Notes: generated from the letters alone by a model not told the origin. DNA of 64,000 nucleotides from Nocardia sp. NBC_01327 (GCF_035958815.1 NZ_CP108383.1:4092001-4156000); one strand, 5' to 3'. Shown: positions 43,256 through 52,549, counted from the first letter of the stretch. Made by a program: numbers and translations.

Positions 43256-44554
43256 TCAGCCGGCGGGGCGCAGGCAGCTGGCGAGCGCGTCGACGAGGGA
43301 GCACCGGGTCGAGGGGTGCACCGGGGTGTAATCGGCGCGAACGCCGCCCTGGGCGATGAGCGTGCGGTAGGTGTCGACCGCCTGGGTGGGCACGCGCGTG
43401 AGTGCCGGATCGTTCTTCACATCGACGGTGTACAGGCCGAAACGCGGTGCGTAACTGCCCCATTCGTAGTTGTCGGTGAGGCTCCAGTAGTTGTAGCCGA
43501 TAACGTTCATCCCGTCCTGGACGGCGCGCTGGACCCAGTAGACGCTGTCGGCGAGATGATCTGCGCGCCCGTAGCCGTCCGGTCGCGCCGCGGCGTTCTC
43601 GGTGGGCATTCCGTTCTCGACCACATAGAGCGGACGTCCCGGATACGCCTCGCCGTAGTGCCGCAGCGCGTAGTAGAGGCCGTCGGGAGCGGGCGTGGCC
43701 TTCCACGGCTCGGAGAAGGTATTCGCGTAGCCGAGGTCCGTCGGTGACATCGAGTAGTAGTAGTCCACCCCGATGAAGTCGAGCTTGTCCGCCACCCGGT
43801 TCAGGAAGGTGGTGTCGACCTGGGATTCGGCGACCGGGAAGTAGGCGATATTGGACGAGACCTGCGCGCCAGGCTGTTTCGAGTGGATGTAGTCGTAGAT
43901 CTCGCGGTGCACCCGCACCCATCGATCGAGGGCGCCCGGCAGGTCCGGCGCGCCCAGCCCACCGACCTGCATCTCCTCGAACGCGTACGCGGACGGTTCG
44001 TTGATGGTGATCCAGAGCGGGTCAGCGCCGGCGTAGCGGTCGACGACGCGGCGGGCATTGGCCAGCCACTGCTGCGTCATTTCTTCGTTCCGCCAGCCTC
44101 CCCGGTCGAACACCCAGCCCGGATACACCCAGTGATCGAGCGTGATCATCGGCCGCATACCGGCCGCGCCGATCGCCGCGATCACATCGTCGTAGTACTC
44201 CCAGGCCGCCGGATCATACTGTCCCGGTGCGGGTTCCAGCCGCGCCCACTCGATGCTGATCCGGAACACGCGCGCCCCGAGAGCGTGCGCGCGCTCGATA
44301 TCCGCGCGGTACCGGTGCAGGAAGTCGACCGAGGTGCCGATGGCATCGCGGGTCTTACCCGAGGCGGCGAAACGTGACCAGTTGCTGTCGGGGGAGGTCC
44401 CCTCGGACTGAAATCCGGAGCCTGCCACACCCCACAGGAATCCGGCGGGCAACGGTTCCGGGGGTGGTGCGCCCGAAGGCCCCGCGGTCGCCGGTGCCAC
44501 CGACAACATCGCTGAAACCGCTACGACAGCTGCGATTCCCACTCTTCGCCGCAT
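43256..44554 (-). CDS. Secreted GH1 beta-glycosidase
   Basis: A 432-residue family-1 glycosidase with signal peptide (RVGIAAVVAVSAMLSVAPAT) and a full catalytic barrel. The motifs are FLWGVAGSGFQSEG, FRISIEWARLEP, the acid/base in TINEPSAY (Glu186) and the nucleophile in YVVENGM (Glu313), with NYWSLTDNYEWG near the end. Most bacterial GH1 enzymes are cytoplasmic, so secretion is unusual. It leads an operon with lipase 2, with operator B 64 bases upstream of its start. A joint action on an acylated glycoside outside the cell is inferred. Confidence 0.92.
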   Translation of the reverse strand: MRRRVGIAAVVAVSAMLSVAPATAGPSGAPPPEPLPAGFLWGVAGSGFQSEGTSPDSNWSRFAASGKTRDAIGTSVDFLHRYRADIERAHALGARVFRISIEWARLEPAPGQYDPAAWEYYDDVIAAIGAAGMRPMITLDHWVYPGWVFDRGGWRNEEMTQQWLANARRVVDRYAGADPLWITINEPSAYAFEEMQVGGLGAPDLPGALDRWVRVHREIYDYIHSKQPGAQVSSNIAYFPVAESQVDTTFLNRVADKLDFIGVDYYYSMSPTDLGYANTFSEPWKATPAPDGLYYALRHYGEAYPGRPLYVVENGMPTENAAARPDGYGRADHLADSVYWVQRAVQDGMNVIGYNYWSLTDNYEWGSYAPRFGLYTVDVKNDPALTRVPTQAVDTYRTLIAQGGVRADYTPVHPSTRCSLVDALASCLRPAG

Positions 44555-44617
44555 ACATGCTCCTCACGCTCGACCTTCCATCACCAATGGTGGAAGAGAG
44601 ATTGCGCGAGATACTAG

Positions 44618-44634
44618 CCGACTGATGAGTCGGT
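44618..44634. promoter_or_regulatory. Candidate TetR operator B
   Basis: CCGACTGATGAGTCGGT, with arms CCGACT and AGTCGG around GATG, lies upstream of the GH1-lipase operon. It is nearly identical to operator A. Confidence 0.7.
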
Positions 44635-44698
44635 CTGCTAGCTCTCCCGAGTGGAATCGTGCGATTGCCTGCAGTGGTAGGCGAAGGCTCTCAGAGGA

Positions 44699-45610
44699 TC
44701 AGCGGTGTGGGTCGCCATCGGGAAGCCAGGTATTCGGCCCGTGCAGTCCGAGGTCGCCGACGTTGTCGCAGAGTGCGTCGACCACCGCGAGTACGGCGGC
44801 CCGATTCTCGTTCGCGCGCCGGACCAGCGACCATGTCCAGTACACCGCTGGTGCGACGATCTCTCGGCGGACGAGATCCGCCGGAATGGGTGCGGCCATA
44901 TCCTTCGGTGATCGCACCACGGGTCGTGCGCTGTGGCGGACGTGATCGAAGAATGCGGATCCGGTGATGCCGCCGTCGCTGATTCGCGCGATGTGCGCGC
45001 CGGTGTCGCGGGCAAGCTGTTCGGCGTAGACGTTCCAGGACGACCAGGAGGTGGTGTCGTCGTCGAGCAGTACAAGGGTGTCGGCTGCCGGGACGGCGGC
45101 GGTCCGGGTGCCGGATGCGACGGCGTGCAGCCGATCGGCTCCGATCAGTCGCGCGTGTAAACCCAAGTCCGCCAGGTCTTTCGACTGTACCCAGCAGACC
45201 GCGAGATCGAGGCTGCCGTCCGCGACCCGCGCCGCCTGGGTGTGTGACGGCGCGACCCAGGCGTCGAGATGGATCTGCGCTACCGCGGTGGTGCGCGCGG
45301 TCAGGTCCGGGGGCAGCCAGCTGACGTATCCCAATCGCACCTGCTCGGCTCCGGACAACCGCCGTGCGTTCACCCGCAGATCGTCGGCGCGAGTCAGCAG
45401 GGCGTGCACCTCGGGCAGCAGGGTCGCCCCGGCCGGCGTGAGTGTCACCGACCGGCGGTCGCGGTCGAACAGCCGCACGCCCAGATCCCGCTCCAGGGCT
45501 TTGATCTGCTGCGACAGCGACGGACCCGCGATCAGCAGCCGCGCGGCGGCCCGGCCGAAGTTCAGCTCCTCGGCGACCGCGACGAAGTACCTCAGCTGGC
45601 GTAGTTCCAC
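44699..45610 (-). CDS. LysR-family transcriptional regulator
   Basis: A 303-residue LysR protein with the N-terminal HTH ELRQLRYFVAVAEELNFGRA, SLSQQIKALERDLGVRLFDR and TLTPAGATLLPEV, followed by a substrate-binding-like effector domain. It is divergent from an MFS gene 117 bases away, the usual arrangement when a LysR regulator controls the neighbouring exporter. The effector is unknown. Confidence 0.92.
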   Translation of the reverse strand: MELRQLRYFVAVAEELNFGRAAARLLIAGPSLSQQIKALERDLGVRLFDRDRRSVTLTPAGATLLPEVHALLTRADDLRVNARRLSGAEQVRLGYVSWLPPDLTARTTAVAQIHLDAWVAPSHTQAARVADGSLDLAVCWVQSKDLADLGLHARLIGADRLHAVASGTRTAAVPAADTLVLLDDDTTSWSSWNVYAEQLARDTGAHIARISDGGITGSAFFDHVRHSARPVVRSPKDMAAPIPADLVRREIVAPAVYWTWSLVRRANENRAAVLAVVDALCDNVGDLGLHGPNTWLPDGDPHR

Positions 45611-45727
45611 CCCTCGATGCTACGTCGGTAGGAGGCTGCGCCTAATACAGCGGAGGAAGCCGGTCGTGGTGCGACAGCCGGTCACGGGCAGAGGATGGAC
45701 ACATCCACCCGTGAATGGAGACGAGCC

Positions 45728-46915
45728 GTGCAAGAGATTCCGGTGCTCGAAGGATCCCGGCCCGCTGTCCGGAAAGCCCCGTGGGGGTTGGTCATTCAGG
45801 CCGCCGCCGCATTGGCCGCGGGTATGGGGGTGGGCCGGTTCGTCTACAGTCCGATCCTCCCGCTCATGCATGCCGGGGCCGGATTGTCCGCAGTCGACGG
45901 TGCTCACCTGGCTACCGCCAACTACGCCGGATACCTCGCCGGCGCACTGCTGGGCATTGCCCTGCCGCGGTTGGCGCGCTCGCCGGTGGGGCTGCGCATC
46001 GCCTTCGTCGGCCTCATCGCGAGCCTCGCCGGGATGCCGTGCGCCGAGAGTCCGCCGATCTGGATGGCGCTGCGGTTCATCGCCGGTGTGGCAAGCGCTC
46101 TGATCTTTGTCATCACGGTCAACTGTCTGCACAGCCGCCTGAGTGGTCACCCCGGCCATTTCGCGGGCTGGGCCTTCGGCGGCATCGGTGCGGGCATCGC
46201 ACTGTCCGGGGTGCTGGTTCTCGTGCTGCGCGTGGTCGCGGACTGGCGAGCCGCGTGGTTCGCCTCGGCTGTTCTCGCGACGATTCTCGCCGCGGCAGCC
46301 TGGCGTCTGCACCCGGACTCTTCCCCTTCTGTCGAGATGAACAGGGTTGCGCCCCAGCCGCTTACAGCACATTCGCGTCGCCTGTTCGCGGCATTGTTCA
46401 CCTCCTACACCTTGGAGGGCGTCGGATACATCATCGCCGGTACCTTCCTGGTCGCCGCCATCGAGCAGAGTTCCCCGGGCGGTCTCGGCAGCAGCGCGTG
46501 GGTCCTCGTCGGCATTGCCGCCGTGCCCTCCTCGGCCCTGTGGACATGGCTGGTCCGCCGCTGCTCCCGCTCGGTTCTACTGATGGCCGCGCTCCTGCTG
46601 CAATCGCTGGGCATTGCCCTTCCCGCCCTATCCAGCAGTCCCGCAGCCGCATTGGCCGCCGCGGTACTGTTCGGCGGCACCTTCGCGGGCATCAGCGTGC
46701 TCGCCCTGGCCGCGGGCGCGGCCCTCCGGATGCCCCATGCGGTCGCGGTATTGACCAGCGGCTATTCAGCCGGTCAGATAGCCGGCCCGCTACTCGCCGC
46801 CCCGCTCCTGCACGACGGCTACCGCCCCGCCCTCCTCCTGGCGTCCGCGGTCGTCCTCATCGCGGCCGTCGCCGCCCTCCCCACTTCGTCGGGGAGCTAC
46901 CCTTCCGCGGCGTAG
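45728..46915 (+). CDS. YbfB/YjiJ-family MFS transporter
   Basis: A 395-residue transporter with about 12 membrane segments. GMGVGRFVYSPILPLM early in the protein is the signature of the YbfB/YjiJ subfamily. GTG 45728 has GGAG eight bases upstream; an upstream ATG at 45695 would add 11 polar residues. It is divergent from the LysR gene and probably regulated by it. Substrate unknown. Confidence 0.87.
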   Translation: MQEIPVLEGSRPAVRKAPWGLVIQAAAALAAGMGVGRFVYSPILPLMHAGAGLSAVDGAHLATANYAGYLAGALLGIALPRLARSPVGLRIAFVGLIASLAGMPCAESPPIWMALRFIAGVASALIFVITVNCLHSRLSGHPGHFAGWAFGGIGAGIALSGVLVLVLRVVADWRAAWFASAVLATILAAAAWRLHPDSSPSVEMNRVAPQPLTAHSRRLFAALFTSYTLEGVGYIIAGTFLVAAIEQSSPGGLGSSAWVLVGIAAVPSSALWTWLVRRCSRSVLLMAALLLQSLGIALPALSSSPAAALAAAVLFGGTFAGISVLALAAGAALRMPHAVAVLTSGYSAGQIAGPLLAAPLLHDGYRPALLLASAVVLIAAVAALPTSSGSYPSAA

Positions 46916-47127
46916 GCGTCGGTGACGCTCTCCACGGATTCGACGAACGGAAGCGATCCGACCCGGTCGATGGCGTCCTCGGCGATCCCGATCACCACGG
47001 GATCCGGAAACGTGCCGTAGATGACCATTCCGCCCAGCGCTCTGAGCCCGCCGCGAAAGGCCTCCGCGTCAGCGGTAGCGGGGAGCAGGGGCGAGAACCG
47101 CACTCGATACACACCTTCGTCGGCCAT
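46897..47127 (-). CDS. Small conserved-looking protein, unknown function
   Basis: A 76-residue soluble protein: MADEGVYRVRFSPLLPATAD, FRGGLRALGGMVIYGTFPDP, AIDRVGSLPFVESVESVTDA. The beta-alpha-beta-like pattern resembles a small ferredoxin-fold or ACT-like domain, but no family is recognised. It overlaps the convergent MFS gene end by 19 bases. The start has AAGGAGGC upstream (minus strand), which supports expression. Confidence 0.6.
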   Translation of the reverse strand: MADEGVYRVRFSPLLPATADAEAFRGGLRALGGMVIYGTFPDPVVIGIAEDAIDRVGSLPFVESVESVTDAYAAEG

Positions 47128-47253
47128 GCCGCCTCCTTGTCGATCCGGACTGACGTTGCGGTTGTGGTTTGCCCGTTTTTCCTCCTGCTACACAATGCTC
47201 CGGCGTGATTGCGGGCGATATGCCGGGGTATACGCACGTAGGAGGTGGAACAG

Positions 47254-47496
47254 ATGCCAGAGGAATGGGCGAGGCCCGAGGATACGACGTCTGCGGCGGA
47301 GCCGTCGCGTACGCGAATCACCTTCAGTCCCGATGGTCCGGCACTGGTCGAAGGGCCGGTCGAATTGGTCCGAGCCGATGGCACGACGGTGTGTTCGGAT
47401 CGATTCCTGGTGGCGTTGTGTATGTGCCGGCGCAGCAAGAGTTTCCCGCTGTGCGACACCAGTCACCGCAAGCGGGCCAGGCGCACCGCGGAATAG
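47254..47496 (+). CDS. CDGSH iron-sulfur domain protein
   Basis: An 80-residue protein with the CDGSH motif as CMCRRSKSFPLCDTSH: Cys56, Cys58, Cys67 and His71 would bind a [2Fe-2S] cluster, typical of mitoNEET-like proteins in redox or cluster transfer roles. The canonical DGSH is DTSH here. AGGAGG lies eight bases upstream of ATG 47254. It converges on the HDO-like gene, and CDGSH proteins are found beside such iron enzymes in other actinobacteria as far as I recall. A role as electron donor is inferred. Confidence 0.88.
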   Translation: MPEEWARPEDTTSAAEPSRTRITFSPDGPALVEGPVELVRADGTTVCSDRFLVALCMCRRSKSFPLCDTSHRKRARRTAE

Positions 47497-47510
47497 GCGG
47501 CTCGATCGCA

Positions 47511-48551
47511 TCAGCTCGTGACGGGCTGACGTAGTGAGCTGCGCCCCGCACGCCAGCTGTCGAGCGTGTGCTCGCTGAAGCGATCCTCGAGCAGAGTGGT
47601 GGCCTGGATCCCGAGCACGACCGATTCGGCGAGCTCCGGTTCACGAGCGAGCAGGTTCGCGACCACGTCATGGCGCATTACCTGTTCATGCACCGCGTCC
47701 GCCTCGACGTGCTCCGCATAGAAACTCACGCATTCCGGTGCGGCGCCGAGCTTTTCGAGAGCGGCGATCATTCGGCGCGCCCCCGGCGAGGAGGTGATCT
47801 CGGCGGCGGCCAGGTGCCCGACCAGTGCGCCGCGATATTCCCGATGCAGCCCGAACAGCGACATCATGTTCACGATTGCCAGCATCGGAGCGGGGACAGC
47901 ATCGAGGTAGTACAGATACTCGGTGCGCAGACCGGCTGCGGCCATGAGGTTCACATAGAGCCGAGCGTGTATGCGATCACCGTGCCCACCGCCGAATTCG
48001 TCGAACTCGACCGCGACCAGGGAGGCCTTCTCCTGACCCTGCAAACGGGGGATCACCCACGCATGCGGGTCGCCTTCCTTGTGATGGTAGATAGAACGGT
48101 GCACGAAGAATTCGCGGAGCTGCTCATAGTCCCCTCCGGTGAGTAGATAGCCCGCGATGCCCGAATCATCGGCAGGTGGCGACAGCAGCGCCCGGAATTC
48201 CCGCTGCACATCCGAGCCGCCGATCACAGTGCCGCGCAACGCATCGAGGAACGGCTGTTCCATCGCGGCGCGAAAGCGCAACAGGTCGGGATCCCACTCC
48301 CAGGCGGGGTCCACGCTGGGAAAACTCTGATAGTGCAACTCATAGCAGAGATGCAGCGCCAGTTGCAGATCGTCGCCAAAGGGATCGGCATTGCCGGGGT
48401 GCGGCAGTGCGGTGCGGGTCGCCGGTGAAGTGCGCAGCGCGTTCACGACCGCCGCGGACAAATCGCCACGCGGTACGGGTAAGCCCCGGGCGGGCTGCTG
48501 AAGGACGTCGTTCAGCGCTGACTGCGACGTGTATGGCAGGACATTGGTCAT
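47511..48551 (-). CDS. Haem-oxygenase-like (HDO) iron-containing redox enzyme
   Basis: This 346-residue helical protein fits the iron-containing redox enzyme/haem-oxygenase-like diiron oxidase superfamily. Candidate iron ligands occur in YELHYQSFP, VAVEFDEFGGGHGDR and FYAEHVEADAVHEQV. Known HDO enzymes use O2 and non-haem iron for N-oxidation, desaturation or C-C cleavage of small substrates. The gene lies seven bases downstream of the carboxylate-amine ligase gene on the same strand, so they are one operon. The substrate is unknown. Confidence 0.8.
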   Translation of the reverse strand: MTNVLPYTSQSALNDVLQQPARGLPVPRGDLSAAVVNALRTSPATRTALPHPGNADPFGDDLQLALHLCYELHYQSFPSVDPAWEWDPDLLRFRAAMEQPFLDALRGTVIGGSDVQREFRALLSPPADDSGIAGYLLTGGDYEQLREFFVHRSIYHHKEGDPHAWVIPRLQGQEKASLVAVEFDEFGGGHGDRIHARLYVNLMAAAGLRTEYLYYLDAVPAPMLAIVNMMSLFGLHREYRGALVGHLAAAEITSSPGARRMIAALEKLGAAPECVSFYAEHVEADAVHEQVMRHDVVANLLAREPELAESVVLGIQATTLLEDRFSEHTLDSWRAGRSSLRQPVTS

Positions 48552-48557
48552 CGTTGA

Positions 48558-49688
48558 TCACCCTCCTTCTTCGAAACTCATACCTGCCGGTGCGAATTCG
48601 CCTGTCAGCCGGAACGATTCGACCAGCCCCGGGAGGCCGGACACGGCGGCGATACGTTGTCGCGCGGCACCGGTGCCGTGCTGGTGCACTGCGGTCAGCA
48701 GTCGTGTCGCCTCCGCGGTATCGCCGACTTCCTCGAGTTCGTCGGCGATCCACGCGGTCAGCTTTTCCACCATCCGTACTGCGGGAACCTGGATTTGCCC
48801 GATCGGATCGATCGCGGGTCCGTCGAGCCCGTAGCGAGCCGCGGTCCACACGGCGGCCGCGGCGACCTGGTCGTCGAGAGCGGGTCCTTCGATCCCCGCG
48901 TCAAGTTTGCGTATCGCGGTGTGCACCAAACCGCGGGTCAGCAGCGCCTGTAAGACGGCGTCGTCGACTGTCGCGGCGGTGTCGACGGCCCGAACTTCGA
49001 CAGTGGGAAAGGCGTCGGAGGGTCGAGCCATCCAGAACGACATGTGGTCGTCGATGAGGACACCGCATTCCCTCAGCACTGCAATCCGCTCTCGATAGTC
49101 CGCTGCCGAACGTGAGAACGGCGGTAATCCCGCACCGGGAAACCGGGCCTGTTCCGCGATCCGCCAGGAGCTGTACCCGGAATCGCGTCCATGGTGGAAT
49201 GGCGAATTGGCGCCGATCGCGACCAGAATCGGCAGCCAGGGCCGGAGATGATTCACCACCGCGACGGCTTGCTCGGCATCGTCGATGCCGACATGCACGT
49301 GTGCCCCGCACGCGGTATAGCTTCGCGTCATTTCTCCGTACCGGTGGTGGATCCGTTCATATCGACTGTGCGTGGTGACATCGGCCGCAGCGCCGCAGGC
49401 CGGTGCCGTTCCGACCGGCAGGACGGCCAGCTCGCACCGATCGGCCGCGGCACCGAGCCGCTGCCGGGCGGTACTCAGCTCCGCGTGCAGTGCTTTCATG
49501 CTCGTGTGGACGCCCGATACCGATTCGATCTGCACTTTCTGCAGTTCCGGTTTGAACCTCTCGGATTCATCGGGATCGAGATTGGCGCGCAGCCAATCCA
49601 GAACCAGATCCGCCTTCGGTGCGGGAACTCCGTTCGCATCGACAAGGAGAAACTCCTCCTCGAATCCCACTGTGCGCCGGTCCTCCAT
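48558..49688 (-). CDS. Carboxylate-amine ligase, GCS2/YbdK family
   Basis: A 376-residue ATP-grasp-like ligase of the glutamate-cysteine ligase 2 family: RTVGFEEEFLLVDANGVPAP at the start, QIESVSGVH, ACGAHVHVGIDD, WLPILVAIGANSPF and VEVRAVDTA. These are metal and ATP binding segments of GCS2 proteins. YbdK-like enzymes join a carboxylate (often glutamate) to an amine. Mycothiol producers do not need glutathione, so a different product is likely. It is transcribed just before the HDO gene. An 18-bp tandem repeat lies in its promoter region. Confidence 0.88.
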   Translation of the reverse strand: MEDRRTVGFEEEFLLVDANGVPAPKADLVLDWLRANLDPDESERFKPELQKVQIESVSGVHTSMKALHAELSTARQRLGAAADRCELAVLPVGTAPACGAAADVTTHSRYERIHHRYGEMTRSYTACGAHVHVGIDDAEQAVAVVNHLRPWLPILVAIGANSPFHHGRDSGYSSWRIAEQARFPGAGLPPFSRSAADYRERIAVLRECGVLIDDHMSFWMARPSDAFPTVEVRAVDTAATVDDAVLQALLTRGLVHTAIRKLDAGIEGPALDDQVAAAAVWTAARYGLDGPAIDPIGQIQVPAVRMVEKLTAWIADELEEVGDTAEATRLLTAVHQHGTGAARQRIAAVSGLPGLVESFRLTGEFAPAGMSFEEGG

Positions 49689-49732
49689 CGGTTCCGCCTT
49701 CCGCCGAGGTGTCTGTCAGACTGCCCGAATCG

Positions 49733-49768
49733 TCTTCGACCGACGTGTCATCTTCGACCGGCGTGCCA
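49733..49768. repeat. 18-bp tandem duplication upstream of the ligase gene
   Basis: TCTTCGACCGACGTGTCA (49733-49750) is followed at once by TCTTCGACCGGCGTGCCA (49751-49768), 16 of 18 bases equal. Its place, 45 bases before the ligase start, would suit a regulator site. Confidence 0.5.
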
Positions 49769-49946
49769 ATTGGCGAATAACCCGCTTCGGGAAGATCAAA
49801 CAAGGGTTGCCGGTGTTCGCCGCCACTGCGGGGCAACCCATAGATTCGGGCTATGACTACATAGACGGCGGAGGGCTACCGGGTGGACGGCGCCGGGCGC
49901 ACGCTCGAGGGGAACCGCCGATTGCACCGAACGAGAGGAGCCGGTC

Positions 49947-50330
49947 ATGACCCGTCAACGCCGTCGCCCCACCTTCCCGGAATGGCTGGGGTACACCGTC
50001 GGTCGGCCCCTGCCGCCGGATCTACGCGGCTGGGTCCTGCGCGATCTGACCGGAAAGCACGCGTACACAAGGCATCTCGTGCGCGGCATGGTCCCGTTCC
50101 TGCCGATCTTCGCCGTCTTCCTGCTGCTGTTCCCGGGGCCGCTGTGGCTGCGCGGCGCCATGAGCCTGCTCGCGCTGATCCTGGCCCTGTTCTACTGCGC
50201 GGCCTATATGGCCCCCAACCGCGCCTACCGGCTGGCCCAGCACGGGCTGCCCGCAGACCTGGATGCCCCCGGAGTCCTGCACGCCACCAACCCGGAGCGT
50301 GTTCGCTACGCCCACAACCATCCGCACTGA
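49947..50330 (+). CDS. DUF5313 family membrane protein
   Basis: A 127-residue protein: RRPTFPEWLGYTVGRPLPPD, then VLRDLTGKHAYTRHLVRGMV and two membrane segments (FLPIFAVFLLLFPGPLW, MSLLALILALFYCAAYM), ending with NRAYRLAQHGLPADLDAP. This is the DUF5313 pattern, restricted mainly to Mycobacteriales. AGGAG precedes ATG 49947. Function unknown. Confidence 0.85.
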   Translation: MTRQRRRPTFPEWLGYTVGRPLPPDLRGWVLRDLTGKHAYTRHLVRGMVPFLPIFAVFLLLFPGPLWLRGAMSLLALILALFYCAAYMAPNRAYRLAQHGLPADLDAPGVLHATNPERVRYAHNHPH

Positions 50331-50606
50331 CGACACGCAATCCCGCGGCCTCGACTCGCCGTGACGTCGAATTCATTCGGTCGCATATCTTCTCGCCTGG
50401 ATGTTCGATTGTTTCGTCTCGGTATCGAATCCGGAATGTCGGACGTTGGCGAGGTAGCGTCGAATCCGCACTTCACACAGTGTTATTCGTGGAATCGGAG
50501 GCGCGGATATGCGTGGTGGCGGTCGTGTAATTGTTCCGAGGCTCGTGAGTGAAATTCTGGAATTCTGTGATCGTTACCGCGTCGCATCGATCGTGAGGAA
50601 TCTTCG

Positions 50607-51149
50607 GTGACCGCGCTGATCGATCTCTCGGTAGTCTCCGAACCCCGGGTTCGGACCGCCGAGTGCCGCACGGTCGAAGTGCTCACTTGCATCGAGGATA
50701 TCGACCGTTTGCGGGTGGTGGTGGCGCATGTACTCGAACGTTGCCATCGAAGATGGTGCGGGCGTAATGATATTGATGCGTTCCCCCCGATCGGCCGCTG
50801 GCAGCATATCGAGCGCCCGCCGACACCGGCCGGCTGCCGCACCCCGCGGGAGCACATTCGCATTGCCGCGCTCGGCCGCCGCCAGCGCCTGGACCCGATC
50901 CACGGACTCGAGGCCGCGCTCATGATGACCTCGGGCTGCCCGGCCTTTGTCATCGCCGGCGATCCGGGCCAGGATCCCGGTCTGCCGCGCAGCGCCTCCG
51001 GGGCCCGCACCCTGGTGATCACGCTCTTCGCGCTCGACGGCGATGATCTCTCGCTGGCCGAAGGCCTGCTCAATGCCGTTCTGGAGCTGTGCGATGCGAC
51101 GCTGCTGCGCCGGAACCTGCGTCACGATCAGCTGACCCTCACCGACTGA
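50607..51149 (+). CDS. Hypothetical protein
   Basis: A 180-residue protein starting at GTG 50607. It contains six cysteines scattered through CRTVEVLTC, ERCHRRWCGR, MTSGCPAF and LELCDATLL and a segment LEAALMMTSGCPAFVIAGDP. No membrane segment or signal. I do not recognise the family. Its end overlaps the end of the convergent membrane-protein gene by 11 bases. The 276-base gap before it shows no gene. Confidence 0.55.
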   Translation: MTALIDLSVVSEPRVRTAECRTVEVLTCIEDIDRLRVVVAHVLERCHRRWCGRNDIDAFPPIGRWQHIERPPTPAGCRTPREHIRIAALGRRQRLDPIHGLEAALMMTSGCPAFVIAGDPGQDPGLPRSASGARTLVITLFALDGDDLSLAEGLLNAVLELCDATLLRRNLRHDQLTLTD

Positions 51150-52425
51150 GCGGGCGCCTGGAGTGCAGCAGTGCCACACCGGCCATGCAGCACACCATGA
51201 TTGCGCCTGCGGCCAGGCTCGGTGCCGCCGCGAAGGCCGCTCTCGGATCGTTCGAGTACCCCGCACGGTTCGCGGTGCGAATCGCCGTGACGCAGGTCGG
51301 CAGCGCCAGCGCCGCGATCAGCAGCACACCGCTGGGGACCTGCTGGGGTCGAGCGCTCGCGCAGAGGTGGCCGACCGTGAACGCCAGGACCGCGCCCCCG
51401 ACCACTACGACGGCTCGACTGCCTCCGTGGGACGCGGCGGTCGATGCGGTGAATACGGCCACCGCCAAGGTCATTCCGGCCGAGGTCCACACGGAAGGGC
51501 GACGCGCGCCGGCGGCCAGTCCCGCCCCGGCGAGGACGATGAGAACCGGGACGATCCATCCGGGCTGCGGTGCGACGCCCACGGCGCCGGCAGTCGCCGC
51601 GATGCCGACGACCATGAGCAATCCCGTCCCGTCCCGCCCCGGCAGCAAGGCGGCGGCAATCATCGCAGGCACGACGGCCGCGAGTACGGCAATGCCGACG
51701 GTCACCGGTGTCGGATTTCTTCCGGCGAGCCACTCGGCCGAGAAGAGCGCTCCGAGTGCGAGTGCCACGGCCGCGATGATGGGCGGCAGGAAGGAAACGG
51801 GCGTCGTTTCGGCGTCGGAATCCAGTCGTGCTCGCCATGTGCCCGCGGCGGTCAGCAGAAGCGCCGCGGCCACCAGCCAGATCGGCGGCTCCTCGATCGG
51901 AGTCCACGCCACCGCCGCCGGTCCGCTGAGCGGATGCCTCCCGAACAGGTCGATGTCACCGGTCAGATCACCGGCCACAAAGGCCGAACAACCGCCCAGG
52001 GCAAAGCCGAACATAGGCAGTATCTTCCGCTGCGCGGTGGCCCCCAGCGCCCCCAATGTGATGCCGCCGGAAATGGAATCAACATAATTCAGCGAGGGCA
52101 ATGTCAGGTCGTGGGTCCATATGTATTGACCCCCAATGTGATTCACGAAGATTATCAGTATGCCGGCGAGTGCGGCCAGCCAAATAACCGCGTTCCGCCC
52201 GGAAGCATAAGCGAGAACCGCCACCATCACGGCCACGATTACCCCGATCGCGGCCGCCCGGGGCGCACTGAGAATCAGCCTCTCGATTTGAAAGATGTGA
52301 TCCTCGCGCGTCGCCCATCGGAAGTTGGTGGGTAATTCGATCGCGGAACTGGCGGCCATGGCGCCGACGAACAGCGTGACGGCTTGCATCCTGTTGCTGG
52401 CCGAATACATTTTGCGAGAATACAA
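51139..52425 (-). CDS. Polytopic membrane protein, unknown family
   Basis: A 428-residue protein with about 11-12 hydrophobic segments. Between segments lie HIGGQYIWTHDLTLPSLNYV and DLTGDIDLFGRHPLSGPAAV, charged loops with possible ligand or metal residues. The architecture suggests a transporter or membrane enzyme, but no signature is recognised. The start may be ATG 52425 or one of the ATGs 15 or 36 bases downstream. It is divergent from an SDR gene. Confidence 0.6.
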   Translation of the reverse strand: MYSRKMYSASNRMQAVTLFVGAMAASSAIELPTNFRWATREDHIFQIERLILSAPRAAAIGVIVAVMVAVLAYASGRNAVIWLAALAGILIIFVNHIGGQYIWTHDLTLPSLNYVDSISGGITLGALGATAQRKILPMFGFALGGCSAFVAGDLTGDIDLFGRHPLSGPAAVAWTPIEEPPIWLVAAALLLTAAGTWRARLDSDAETTPVSFLPPIIAAVALALGALFSAEWLAGRNPTPVTVGIAVLAAVVPAMIAAALLPGRDGTGLLMVVGIAATAGAVGVAPQPGWIVPVLIVLAGAGLAAGARRPSVWTSAGMTLAVAVFTASTAASHGGSRAVVVVGGAVLAFTVGHLCASARPQQVPSGVLLIAALALPTCVTAIRTANRAGYSNDPRAAFAAAPSLAAGAIMVCCMAGVALLHSRRPLSR

Positions 52426-52549
52426 CCGCCGACGGCCTCGACATAGCTACAAGGTAGCTACGTTGTTTCGGTGTGGCGGCCACAGGTTAGGATCGGAGGG
52501 CCTTCTGGGATCTGGCTCGAAACAGGTATTCCCTTCGAACGGAGGACCC

